Part shown: one piece after another, positions 16,627-24,641 of the stretch | Numbering within the stretch: position 1 is the first letter of the stretch | How the letters are laid out: the number at the start of each line of letters is the position of its first letter | Assembly (NCBI RefSeq): GCF_003892345.1 | Contig: NZ_RRUE01000002.1 | Coordinates: forward strand, 1,320,619 to 1,384,618 | Direction of reading: 5' to 3' | Length of the DNA stretch: 64,000 nt | Source: Lautropia dentalis | Lineage (GTDB): Bacteria; Pseudomonadota; Gammaproteobacteria; Burkholderiales; Burkholderiaceae_E | Notes under the pieces: model-generated | Told to the model about the DNA's origin: nothing | Seen by the model: only the letters and a program-made list of their open reading frames with translations | Databases searched by the model: none | Made by a program: the position numbers and the translations under genes

Positions 16627-18879
16627 ATGCGTACCTCATGCTTTGTTCCTGATACCCGACCTTTCAGGGTTGCTGTTTCGGTTGCACTGGCACTGTCTGG
16701 TGCCAGTGCATTTGGCAGTACGACATCTACTACACCCCTGTTCCAGACCCCATCCAGTGGGGTGGGTCTGAAGGCATCTTCCCAGTCCCGGCAGGGCAAC
16801 AACGCACTCAATGGTATGGTTCCGCTCTTCAGCATGAACCAGACAGACGGGCAGGCCGACGGTAACACGGAGACAAATGGATCTGGCCTCGATCTTGCGG
16901 GGGGCGGCGTGGGGCTTCGTCCGGTTTTTGCTGGTCAGCTGGGGGATGGCAAGACACTGGTTCTCTTTCAGAACCGTGAAGGGCAGTTCTTTGCCAGTGT
17001 CGTACCGCTTTTCAACCAGGCGCAGCTGCAGAGCCAGATGAATGGGAGGGCAGGGCAGGGGTCTGCCCAGGCGGGGAATGGGTCTTCTGAACAGGCTGCG
17101 CAAAATGCAAATGGGGGGTCTTCCAACCGGCAGACAGAAGGTGCCACTACTGCCCCCGCCAGTACCGGTGTCCAGTCTGCCGGTGCTGACCAGGAGACCA
17201 GTTCTACAGGGGAGGAGGAACGAAACGCCGGCGCGGCGCAGCAAACCGGTGTGAATGGCCAGTCACGGCGTTCGTCGGGCAGTTCCGACAGGGAAGAAGG
17301 CACATCCACGGTGCCCGCGGGCAGCAGTGGCCAGAGCGCCCGGGGCTCTGGGGATTCCGGCAGCAGCCATGCGTCCGGCACCGCGTCCGGTACTTCCAGT
17401 CCGGCTTCAGCGTCCGGGCAGACGGCAGGGCGCTCCGCCGCCTCGTCCTACATGGGGGTGACCGATGCCCCGGCGGACGACACTGCATCCACCTCGTCCG
17501 GTGACGGTGAATCCACGACGGTTGCACAAAACGATTCTGCAGATACCGGTTCGTCAGATTCATCCGGTGGGGAATCATCTGCTTCGGAGTCCTCGTCCCG
17601 GGGCAGTGACCGCACATCTTCCGGCAGCCATGCCAGCGGCAGTACGTCCGGCAGTGGTACCTCCGGCAGTGGTACCTCCGGCAGGGGTACGTCTGACAGT
17701 GGTGCGTCCAGCAGCGGTACCTCTGACAGCGCCGGGCATGCCGACTCCTCGTCCGGCACGGGTGGTGCTTCCAGACCGCTCTATACGCCCACGACATCGC
17801 CATCGTTCGGCAGTGGCAACACGTCAGGCGATGATGCGACGGATGCCGGGCAGGGTGGTGAAACCTCGTCTGGTTCATCCGATGATGCCGACGGACAGGA
17901 CGGCAGTACATCTGACAGCAGTGCCACGAGTGATGGCAGCGGCTCGTCATCGGGTAGTTCCAGCAGTGAGGGTGGCAGCTCGACCGACGGAGAACTGCCG
18001 GCAGGGACAACCAGCAACGTTCTGGACAAGGTCGAGAGCGCGATGAACGAATCTGGAGACAAATTCGAACAGACGCTGGGTGATCTCCATGACAATTACG
18101 ACCAGTACAGCAAACCGGATGCAGCCGGGGAATCCGTCTGCGCCACCCCCGACGCGATGATCAAGCACCAGACCGAAAGCCAGGGCTATCTGGCCAACGT
18201 CAATCCGTCGTGGACGTGGTCGCACGCGGGGCACGCCAACAGTGCCCTGGGCGGGTGGGATCACTGGCCGGCCGATGAGCGGGGGCACCTGACGGAGTTC
18301 AAGGATGTGCCGGGCAAATGGAACCGGCTGATGCCGTGGTTCGTCATTTCCCGTGTGTCGGGAAGTCATGTGGCTGCGGACATCGAGGTGCGCAACATGG
18401 CGGTGTACTGGTTTCCGAAAAAGGACAAGCAGTGGCACCTGCTGGCGGCCAACCTGCAGCCCGATGCCGCCATCTGCACGCCAGATGATGTCAACATGTC
18501 CCGCTGCAAGTCGACTTTCTCCGGCAAGGCATCGACGGGCACGCAGAACGCCATTCATGGCTGGTTCACGCATGTGGAAGTGCCGGATGGTGCACAGGCC
18601 ATTTCGGTGGCGGTGGAGGCAAGGCTCGTGAAGGGTGGGCCTGCGCTGATGACGGTGGCGGGCGATTATTATCCGCCCGACACCGTCAGTCTGGGCGGCA
18701 AGTTCGTGCCCGGGGCCGCGTCTTCGGCGCCGCAGCGCCTGAAGGACAATGGGGAATGGACCGTCGTGACGATGACGACACTGACCGACCAGACCAAGGA
18801 CGATACGGGCATTTCGCGCGACATGCTGATGAAGCGCTCGCCGCAGTGCAAGAATCCGGCGCGTTACTATCGCCCGTGA
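16627..18879 (+). CDS. Large exported Ser/Gly/Thr-rich protein
   Basis: 750 residues. A signal peptide ('VAVSVALALSGASAFG') is followed by ~100 residues of ordered sequence and ~330 residues of low-complexity Ser/Gly/Thr/Asp-rich sequence (about 150-480). This includes a perfect five-residue-period block of GSGTS units (17638-17730). A compact C-terminal domain follows (about 500-750, starting 'SVCATPDAMIKHQTESQG') with four Cys and many Trp. The layout (export, flexible stalk, globular end) fits a surface or periplasmic adhesin-like or inhibitor protein, but I recognise no family. The start is not strongly supported by a ribosome-binding site. Confidence 0.72.
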   Translation: MRTSCFVPDTRPFRVAVSVALALSGASAFGSTTSTTPLFQTPSSGVGLKASSQSRQGNNALNGMVPLFSMNQTDGQADGNTETNGSGLDLAGGGVGLRPVFAGQLGDGKTLVLFQNREGQFFASVVPLFNQAQLQSQMNGRAGQGSAQAGNGSSEQAAQNANGGSSNRQTEGATTAPASTGVQSAGADQETSSTGEEERNAGAAQQTGVNGQSRRSSGSSDREEGTSTVPAGSSGQSARGSGDSGSSHASGTASGTSSPASASGQTAGRSAASSYMGVTDAPADDTASTSSGDGESTTVAQNDSADTGSSDSSGGESSASESSSRGSDRTSSGSHASGSTSGSGTSGSGTSGRGTSDSGASSSGTSDSAGHADSSSGTGGASRPLYTPTTSPSFGSGNTSGDDATDAGQGGETSSGSSDDADGQDGSTSDSSATSDGSGSSSGSSSSEGGSSTDGELPAGTTSNVLDKVESAMNESGDKFEQTLGDLHDNYDQYSKPDAAGESVCATPDAMIKHQTESQGYLANVNPSWTWSHAGHANSALGGWDHWPADERGHLTEFKDVPGKWNRLMPWFVISRVSGSHVAADIEVRNMAVYWFPKKDKQWHLLAANLQPDAAICTPDDVNMSRCKSTFSGKASTGTQNAIHGWFTHVEVPDGAQAISVAVEARLVKGGPALMTVAGDYYPPDTVSLGGKFVPGAASSAPQRLKDNGEWTVVTMTTLTDQTKDDTGISRDMLMKRSPQCKNPARYYRP
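17638..17730 (+). repeat. 15-bp tandem repeat encoding GSGTS units
   Basis: About six 15-bp units in frame inside the Ser-rich stalk (GSGTS, GSGTS, GRGTS, DSGAS, SSGTS pattern). Unit number could change by slippage without breaking the frame, altering stalk length. Confidence 0.7.
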
Positions 18880-18948
18880 CAGGAAAAGTGGGTGCGGGTT
18901 CCATGAAATATGGCATCATTGAAACCCGCCCCAGAGGAGTGATGAATC

Positions 18949-19404
18949 ATGAAACCGGAACACGATCAGCCAGCGGCTGCCGGCAATCGCAGGCTGGTCG
19001 ATAATATATACAAACGTGAGAACCAGGAGCAGGCTGAGCTGCTGAGGGTCTACAGAAGGCTGTATGACATGAAGGAGCCCGATGGGAGGGACGAAGGCCT
19101 GCAGTTTGGGGTGTTGCGGCCGTCCGAGGCGCTGAATGCGCATCGGGAGGAGGTGCGGGAGGTCATTGCCGGCTACGACGTGGTCAATCCACGTGTCTTT
19201 GGTTCCGTGCTCAGGGGAACGGATACGGTCCAGAGTGACCTGAATATCCTGGTCGAGCCCGGCCTGAGTGCTTCGCTGCTGGATATTGCGGAGATGCAGG
19301 CCAGGCTGAAGTGTGTGCTGAATGTGCGGGTCGATGTGGTAACGCCCAATGCATTGCCCGAATCCTGCAGGGACGATGTGCTGAACGATGCGGAGCCGGT
19401 ATGA
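18949..19404 (+). CDS. MntA-type nucleotidyltransferase antitoxin, altered active site
   Basis: 151 residues. The minimal nucleotidyltransferase signature GS-x10-D-x-D is present at Gly85-Ser86 but reads Asp97-Leu-Asn99, so the second catalytic aspartate is asparagine. The third family aspartate ('RVDVV', Asp129) is kept. In MntA/HepT modules this protein AMPylates the HepT toxin to silence it. GAGGAG lies ten bases before the ATG. Its stop overlaps the downstream HepT-like start as ATGA, the standard arrangement. It has an ~80-residue N-terminal extension before the nucleotidyltransferase core, longer than the minimal family. With Asn99 it may be catalytically weak. Confidence 0.85.
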   Translation: MKPEHDQPAAAGNRRLVDNIYKRENQEQAELLRVYRRLYDMKEPDGRDEGLQFGVLRPSEALNAHREEVREVIAGYDVVNPRVFGSVLRGTDTVQSDLNILVEPGLSASLLDIAEMQARLKCVLNVRVDVVTPNALPESCRDDVLNDAEPV

Positions 19405-19811
19405 ACAGGGAAGAAAAATCACTTCGTATTGCCGACTGTCTGGAACAGATGCTCGAGTCCATCAGGCGCATAGAGAAGTACACGGAGGATGTGTACCGGG
19501 AGGATTTTCTGCGCGACCAGCTCGTTCAGGACGGCGTGCTCATGCAGTTCTGTGTGCTGGGAGAGGTGTCAAAAAACGTCATGCGCGTGGACAGCGAATT
19601 TGCCGAAGAAAATGCACATGTACCATGGGCCGCGATGTACGAGTTCAGAAACAGAATTGCCCATGGGTTTCACGCCGTGGATCTGGAGATGGTGTGGGAG
19701 GTGGCAACCGTCGAACTCGAAGACGTGCATGATGCGATAGGCGAGCTGCGTGCTTCTCTCTCCATCTCGATCAGCAGTCGTGATGAATCGACATACGACA
19801 TGGGCTGGTGA
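19401..19811 (+). CDS. HepT-type (DUF86) toxin, acceptor Tyr replaced by Phe
   Basis: 136 residues, helical, matching the HepT/DUF86 HEPN family. The RNase signature is R-x4-H-x-Y; here Arg83 and His88 of 'RNRIAHGF' are present but the final Tyr is Phe90. In studied modules that Tyr is the residue AMPylated by MntA. The catalytic Arg and His are intact, so RNase activity may persist, but neutralisation by AMPylation should not work in the usual way. Translationally coupled to the MntA-like gene. A terminator follows at 19864. Confidence 0.85.
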   Translation: MNREEKSLRIADCLEQMLESIRRIEKYTEDVYREDFLRDQLVQDGVLMQFCVLGEVSKNVMRVDSEFAEENAHVPWAAMYEFRNRIAHGFHAVDLEMVWEVATVELEDVHDAIGELRASLSISISSRDESTYDMGW

Positions 19812-19863
19812 AGGCCAGCCCCTGATTCCCCTCGAGCGGTTGATAACACCCGTCAAATGCAGG

Positions 19864-19890
19864 GTGCCTCCTGACGGAGGCACGGTTTTG
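19864..19890 (+). terminator. Intrinsic terminator after the MntA/HepT pair
   Basis: Stem GTGCCTCC (19864-19871), loop TGAC, stem GGAGGCAC (19876-19883), followed by GGTTTTG. It sits between convergent genes and probably ends the toxin-antitoxin transcript. Confidence 0.7.
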
Positions 19891-19900
19891 TCGGCTGCTC

Positions 19901-20713
19901 CTATTTGAATTCCACTTCGACCCGCCGGTTGGCCAGGCGCCCCGGCGCGGTTTCGTTGGTTGCCACGTAGCCGTCGGCCCGGCCTTCCGTGCTGATCTTG
20001 TCCCTGTCGATGTCGTGTTTGACCAGAAAGCGCTTGACGGCCAGCGCGCGACGCTTCGATATGTACTGTCTGGAAGCCTTGTTGCCCTTGTTGTCGGTAT
20101 AGCCGATGATGCTGATTTTCTGCGCTGAGCGCGCTGCAGACACCAGCTCGTCAGCCATGGCGGGGTGGGGCAGGAATCGGGCGCTGCTGGCGGCAAACGG
20201 CAGAATCATTCTGTCCGGGTGCCGGGCTTCGCTGGCCGTGGAATCTTCCTTCGGGCTGGCGGTTGCTGTGTCGTTCTGCCGGGGCTGAGGTTCTGGACCG
20301 GATTGTGTCTGGGGCGGTGTCTGGGGCTGCGTCTGTGGCTGTGCCAGCGAGTGGGGCGGTGCCTGCAGCGGGGGCTGTGCCAGTGGATATGGTTGTGGCT
20401 GCGGCTGTGGTCGTTCTTGTGGCAGCGGCAGCGGCAGCGGCTGCGGCGTGGCCTGCTGCTGTTGCTGTTTTTCCTCCAGTTCTTCCGTGCGGCGCTTCTG
20501 GTTGTTCAGGTCTCCCCGTAGCTGTACCAGCTCGTCCGAGAGCCTGTCCAGTTCCTGCTTGAGGCGGGCGTTTTCCTGGGCCTCGGTGACGACCTTGACG
20601 GGGCCGGACTGAGGTTCGCTGTTTTCGTTTTCGATGACTTCGAAGCCGGCCAGTGCACTGGTGGTGGACAGGAGCCCCGCAATGGCAAGGCCCGGGATGA
20701 TTCTGCTGCGCAT
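19901..20713 (-). CDS. Exported OmpA-domain protein with Gln/Pro linker
   Basis: 270 residues. Signal peptide (cleavage after 'SALA'), a coiled-coil segment (~35-85, 'ENARLKQELDRLSDELVQLR'), a Gln/Pro-rich linker of about 70 residues, and a C-terminal OmpA peptidoglycan-binding domain (~165-270) with 'IGYTDNKGN' and 'LANRRVEVEF', the usual meso-DAP-contacting region. It would tie a periplasmic coiled coil to the cell wall. OmpA-domain proteins occur in Dot/Icm systems (IcmN/DotK, a lipoprotein); this one has no lipobox. The position inside the accessory block supports, but does not prove, a role in the same apparatus. Confidence 0.82.
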   Translation of the reverse strand: MRSRIIPGLAIAGLLSTTSALAGFEVIENENSEPQSGPVKVVTEAQENARLKQELDRLSDELVQLRGDLNNQKRRTEELEEKQQQQQATPQPLPLPLPQERPQPQPQPYPLAQPPLQAPPHSLAQPQTQPQTPPQTQSGPEPQPRQNDTATASPKEDSTASEARHPDRMILPFAASSARFLPHPAMADELVSAARSAQKISIIGYTDNKGNKASRQYISKRRALAVKRFLVKHDIDRDKISTEGRADGYVATNETAPGRLANRRVEVEFK

Positions 20714-20897
20714 GGTGTTACTCTCCTGGCGGGTGGCAGAGCGTAGTATTGCACGTGCTGCCCACGGAAGATGGTTTGGGTTTCAGTTGAAAGGATATTT
20801 ACCTCGGTGCAAAAGGTGCGGTGCGCTACTTTCGTGATGTGCACGGTGCTGCGCTGTTACCATGAAGTTTGGGCCAGAGGAGGAGCGTGTTGCGCAC

Positions 20898-21515
20898 ATG
20901 GATACAGGCATTTCAGGCAATATCCGGAACATGCTGCTTTACGAAATCGGCTCTCTTTACGAGCCCGACCGTTGCGGTGTCATTGCCGCCATGGGCCGGA
21001 ACGACCCTTCCACGCAGCGGGATATCCCTGCGGCGTTCGAGGCCTATTCATTGCTGCTGAACCAGCTCGACAGGACGGAACTGCAGAATGCCGCACCGGG
21101 CGCGCCCGTCGTCGACCTGTCACCTGGCGTGCACTGCATGCCATGCGCGGATGGGGATGATAAGCAGGCAGAATCCGTGAAGGGGCGTGTCGTCTGTCTG
21201 GTCGGGGTAGAGGCGGGCATGCTGGGCTATGCGGCGCACTGGCTGGTGGACAATCTGCGCAGCGACACCGTCAGGCGCATGGGCGGCATTCTGGCCGTGC
21301 CTTTCGAGATCAGGCAGATCGATGCCAGGGATCATCTGGTTCCGGACTGGTTCTGCATCTTCTACCAGTCTGCCAACCCGCACCTGAACTATCCGCTGCT
21401 GTCGTTCAGGTCTGTTTTGACGGATGAGCGCTTCAGGGGGGAATGGACGGACGTGGCCCGCCTGCGTGCCCCGCTCTATGGCCTGCCCATGCACGATCCC
21501 ATGAAGGCGCCCTGA
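20898..21515 (+). CDS. Hypothetical soluble protein
   Basis: 205 residues from ATG 20898; an in-frame ATG at 20862 would add 12 residues, but AGAGGAGGAG lies between them, about 12 bases before the second ATG, so I prefer the shorter form. No signal peptide and no clear membrane helix. Contains several His and Cys ('GVHCMPCADGDD'). It is divergent from the OmpA-domain gene and convergent with a lipoprotein gene 12 bases away. Unrecognised. Confidence 0.62.
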   Translation: MDTGISGNIRNMLLYEIGSLYEPDRCGVIAAMGRNDPSTQRDIPAAFEAYSLLLNQLDRTELQNAAPGAPVVDLSPGVHCMPCADGDDKQAESVKGRVVCLVGVEAGMLGYAAHWLVDNLRSDTVRRMGGILAVPFEIRQIDARDHLVPDWFCIFYQSANPHLNYPLLSFRSVLTDERFRGEWTDVARLRAPLYGLPMHDPMKAP

Positions 21516-21527
21516 AAGGCAGAATGT

Positions 21528-23207
21528 TCAGTCTTCCGGATTCAGATGGAACACCACGGGCCAGTTGGAGCCTTTTCTGGAGGCGTGGTAGTTCCAGTGA
21601 TTGGTGTCGAGCCAGCGCCCGCCATCGAGGTGCTGTGCCTGCGATTCGGTGAATGCTGCGGGCCAGGTAAATCCGGATGAAGCACCATTGCGGTGATCTG
21701 CAAACTTCCATTCACTGCTGCCTTCTGCACGGAACTCCAGATCATAGGGTTTGCCTGCCGACAGTTCCACGTACTGCCTTGGTGGGAAGATGATGTCATA
21801 CCATTTCAGGGCGGCAAGCTGCAGACCCTTGGCTTCGACGGTTCTGTAATTGGGGCTGGCCGCCTTGATGTAGCCCCAGGCCAGCTCGCGGCTGCCCTGC
21901 AGCAAACGCCATTTGAGCTGCCCGGCCTTCGAGGCGGCCGTGGCCACGGAGATGGCATTGACGCGTTTTTCCGCGCCTGGCACAAAGCGCTCGCGTACCG
22001 GTTTTTGGGAGGTGACCGTATATACCCGGCCCGGGTCGACGCTGCCGCTTTCCATGTCGGACACACCCATGGACTTGCCATCTGCAAAGGTGAGCTGCAG
22101 GATGGGCGAGAAAAAGTGGTTTCCGGAGCCGTCGTGCGTGAGGTTCATCCAGCGGCTGAAGGTGCTGGAGCCGGGGGTGCGCTTGCCCATCAGGGTGCCC
22201 CAGTCGGTACTGCTGATCCAGCGGGAGGGGCGGGTGATCTGCATGTGCGTGGCGGCGTTGTTGCTGCTGACGTAGTTGGCCGCCGGGTTGGCGTCGGTGT
22301 TCTGCATCACCAGATGGTAGATTTTGCCTTTTTGAAGCGTTCCATGGCTGGTGAGGGCGATTTCGGGGAAGATCGAGTTGCCTGCATGCATGTCCGGCAC
22401 GAAGCTGGCCTCGGCCAGTGGCTGCTGGCTGAAGTCGGGCAGGTGGCGCGCGGTGTTGTCGTCCGGCAGCACCGTGAGGCGGATTCTTCCGCCCGTACCG
22501 GCAGAATAGCCCTCGCCTCCCTGCCAGTACAGGCGAACCCTGGATAGCTGGCCGCCTTCCAGGGCACGGAACCGGTTGACCACGACGTTCTCCACGCCCT
22601 TGTACACGCCGATGATGGTGTTGGCGAGTGTGGTCTGGGTAAAGAGCCCGGGGCCGTAGAGGTGGCTGGCCATCACGGAATTCCACCTGAAGCCCGAGGG
22701 GTTGGAACTGATGTACTTTTGCAGAATGTGTTTCGGGGTGGTGGTGCCGGCGCCGGTTCGTGCTGCGGCTGCCGGGCCGCTCCGGGCCGTGGCGGCAGAA
22801 GACTGCCCGGCGGGTGTGTTGACCGTGACTTCCTGCGTGTCTTCGGTGCTGGAGGCGGTGTCGTCGGCAGCTGGCACACTGGGTTCGTCCGTCTCGGCCA
22901 GGTTGGGCATGACGTAGGGGGCAGGGTCTCCATCCAGTGTCTGCCCGGCAACCGAACCGTTTGTCACGACCGGTGCGGGGGGCGATTCACCCGGGCCGGC
23001 ATCCTGACTTTGCGAGGGTGATGTGGCCGGCGCGGAGTCGGTGCCCGGCTGGGGGGCGGTGGAAGACTGATTGCTGGTCGATGCCTGCCGGGAGCCTTCG
23101 GCGGTGGCACTTTTGTCGTCATTGTCCGATCCGCATCCGGTCAGCATGGCCGATACGCAGGCCAGGGTCACGAAAGCGGTTGTGTGCCTTGCTGAAAGGA
23201 TGCCCAT
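21528..23207 (-). CDS. Putative lipoprotein with Thr/Ser/Pro linker
   Basis: 559 residues. Lipoprotein signal with lipobox 'LTGC' (Cys ~25), then ~130 residues of disordered Ser/Thr/Pro/Ala-rich linker. A ~390-residue globular region rich in beta-strands and aromatic residues follows ('RLYWQGGEGYSAG', 'RNGASSGFTWPAAF', 'NHWNYHASRKG'), reminiscent of a beta-sandwich. Likely surface or periplasmic. I recognise no named family. It lies six bases from the stop of the HTH gene on the same strand (23214), so both may form a unit with the HTH gene first. Confidence 0.7.
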   Translation of the reverse strand: MGILSARHTTAFVTLACVSAMLTGCGSDNDDKSATAEGSRQASTSNQSSTAPQPGTDSAPATSPSQSQDAGPGESPPAPVVTNGSVAGQTLDGDPAPYVMPNLAETDEPSVPAADDTASSTEDTQEVTVNTPAGQSSAATARSGPAAAARTGAGTTTPKHILQKYISSNPSGFRWNSVMASHLYGPGLFTQTTLANTIIGVYKGVENVVVNRFRALEGGQLSRVRLYWQGGEGYSAGTGGRIRLTVLPDDNTARHLPDFSQQPLAEASFVPDMHAGNSIFPEIALTSHGTLQKGKIYHLVMQNTDANPAANYVSSNNAATHMQITRPSRWISSTDWGTLMGKRTPGSSTFSRWMNLTHDGSGNHFFSPILQLTFADGKSMGVSDMESGSVDPGRVYTVTSQKPVRERFVPGAEKRVNAISVATAASKAGQLKWRLLQGSRELAWGYIKAASPNYRTVEAKGLQLAALKWYDIIFPPRQYVELSAGKPYDLEFRAEGSSEWKFADHRNGASSGFTWPAAFTESQAQHLDGGRWLDTNHWNYHASRKGSNWPVVFHLNPED

Positions 23208-23213
23208 GATCTT

Positions 23214-24434
23214 TCAAGTTTCCGAATAATACTGCCTGATCTGTCTGCAAACGGCGTCTGTCTGCGTGCAGGGATGGATGGGGGTTTCATCGATGATGAT
23301 GGCGACGTGATGGGGTTTTTTCAGGGCGGCAGATTGTGCAATCACGTCGGCTGCGCGAAACAGGGTAAATATATACTGCTCATGCCCGGAAAGGGCGCTG
23401 ATGTCATATTGCGTGACAGATGTATCCGGCGCTTCATCGATGGACGCTTCCCGAAACAGATTGGTCTTTTGCAGGTGCTGCAGCATGGTGGCGAATTCGC
23501 GAAGCGCGTCGGTGTCGCGGGATGGCATGGGCATTTCTTTCAGCGGCATGGCGGCCAGTGCCTGGGCGTAGTTCAGCAGGGCGGCGGTCATGGTGCCGAA
23601 GGCGGTATCGATGGCATCCATCCTGTCTGCGTATCGTGCCGGAACACCGGATTTTCTGTCCAGGAATGAGGCTTTCCGGTTGATCAGGGTGCTGATCTCT
23701 CCCAGGCGGTTGTAGTGATCGAGCACTTCGTGCAGCAGTACCGATTCGTTGACGGCATTCGTCAGATCCGTCAGTGCCTGATTCGGGGTTGTGGCGGCAT
23801 CACCCGTGTCAGGCAGGCAGTCGGCCAGAATGGCAAGAATGTCCTGTGTCTCCGCAGTGCCGTTCTGGCAGGCCGTGGTCAGGGCCACCAGAAAATGCTC
23901 CAGCCAGATCATCTGCGCTGGCTGGTGTCCCCGCATGTCGAGGGACAGCCCCGGGGTGCCGGATGTATCGATGGTGATGATCCGTGACGCCGCCAGCGAT
24001 ACCGGATGGCCCGTGGAAAAAACATGAAAATGCACCGGAGCCCTGTCGTTCTGTCTTTTGATGTCCGAGATGATGGCGGCAATTCTTTCGGCTGGCTGAT
24101 GGGGCGCAGACGTCTCGTCGTCGTGATGCGGTATGCCGTGGGCGGCATCGAGCCACAGGGCAGCCTGTTCGGTCTGGCGGTTTATGCGGTACAGGTAGGT
24201 GGGTGTGTAGCCCCAACGTCTGGCGGCGTCGCTGATGCTCCATCCCCGGGCCGCAAGCACCTGGCCGAGCGGGTGGTCGGTGGCTGGCGTTCTGCCGGGG
24301 GCTCTGTCGGGACGAAGGGGGGGGCGGGACGTGGTGGTGGTCTGCCTGGTGCCCTTTGTGGCGTCGGTCTGTTTTCTGTGGGTGGCCTGGGTCAGAAGCC
24401 CCTTGAGTGTCGTCGTGCTGGTGGTCTTCGTCAT
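23214..24434 (-). CDS. HTH DNA-binding protein divergent from ParB-like gene
   Basis: 406 residues from ATG 24434. A basic, Thr-rich N-terminal tail is followed by a helix-turn-helix ('ARGWSISDAARRWGYTPTYL', ~55-80) and a long helical C-terminal region. The architecture (basic tail, HTH, long helices) resembles plasmid-type regulatory or partition proteins such as the KfrA/KorB kind, but no family is certain. It is divergently transcribed from the ParB-like gene, with palindromic sites (24509-24559) between them that are plausible binding sites. Overlap with the lipoprotein gene's unit suggests co-transcription downstream. Confidence 0.7.
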   Translation of the reverse strand: MTKTTSTTTLKGLLTQATHRKQTDATKGTRQTTTTSRPPLRPDRAPGRTPATDHPLGQVLAARGWSISDAARRWGYTPTYLYRINRQTEQAALWLDAAHGIPHHDDETSAPHQPAERIAAIISDIKRQNDRAPVHFHVFSTGHPVSLAASRIITIDTSGTPGLSLDMRGHQPAQMIWLEHFLVALTTACQNGTAETQDILAILADCLPDTGDAATTPNQALTDLTNAVNESVLLHEVLDHYNRLGEISTLINRKASFLDRKSGVPARYADRMDAIDTAFGTMTAALLNYAQALAAMPLKEMPMPSRDTDALREFATMLQHLQKTNLFREASIDEAPDTSVTQYDISALSGHEQYIFTLFRAADVIAQSAALKKPHHVAIIIDETPIHPCTQTDAVCRQIRQYYSET

Positions 24435-24508
24435 GCTGTGTGCTGCGCTGGAAGCGTCGGGGAGTTGGCCGGTATTCTGGATGATAGGGTGTCGACGAGG
24501 TTGATGTG

Positions 24509-24559
24509 ATGTTGGCGATGTACATCGCCAACATATACGACTATCTGCGCCATATGTTG
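24509..24559. promoter_or_regulatory. Palindromic operator or parS-like cluster upstream of the ParB-like gene
   Basis: A perfect 26-bp palindrome (24509-24534) has half-site ATGTTGGCGATG and its reverse complement, centred on GTAC. The right half's CAACATAT (24529-24536) pairs again with ATATGTTG at 24552-24559, so three ATGTTG/CAACAT half-sites are stacked within 51 bp. The site lies between two divergent DNA-binding-protein genes. It fits autoregulation by the HTH or ParB-like protein, or a partition site. Confidence 0.6.
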
Positions 24560-24641
24560 ATTTACGGAAAGACATTGACCGTGGTGTTTACGAAAGCTAC
24601 CATCTGGCCATGGGTTCAGTCACAGGGAGAAGGAGATCGCC

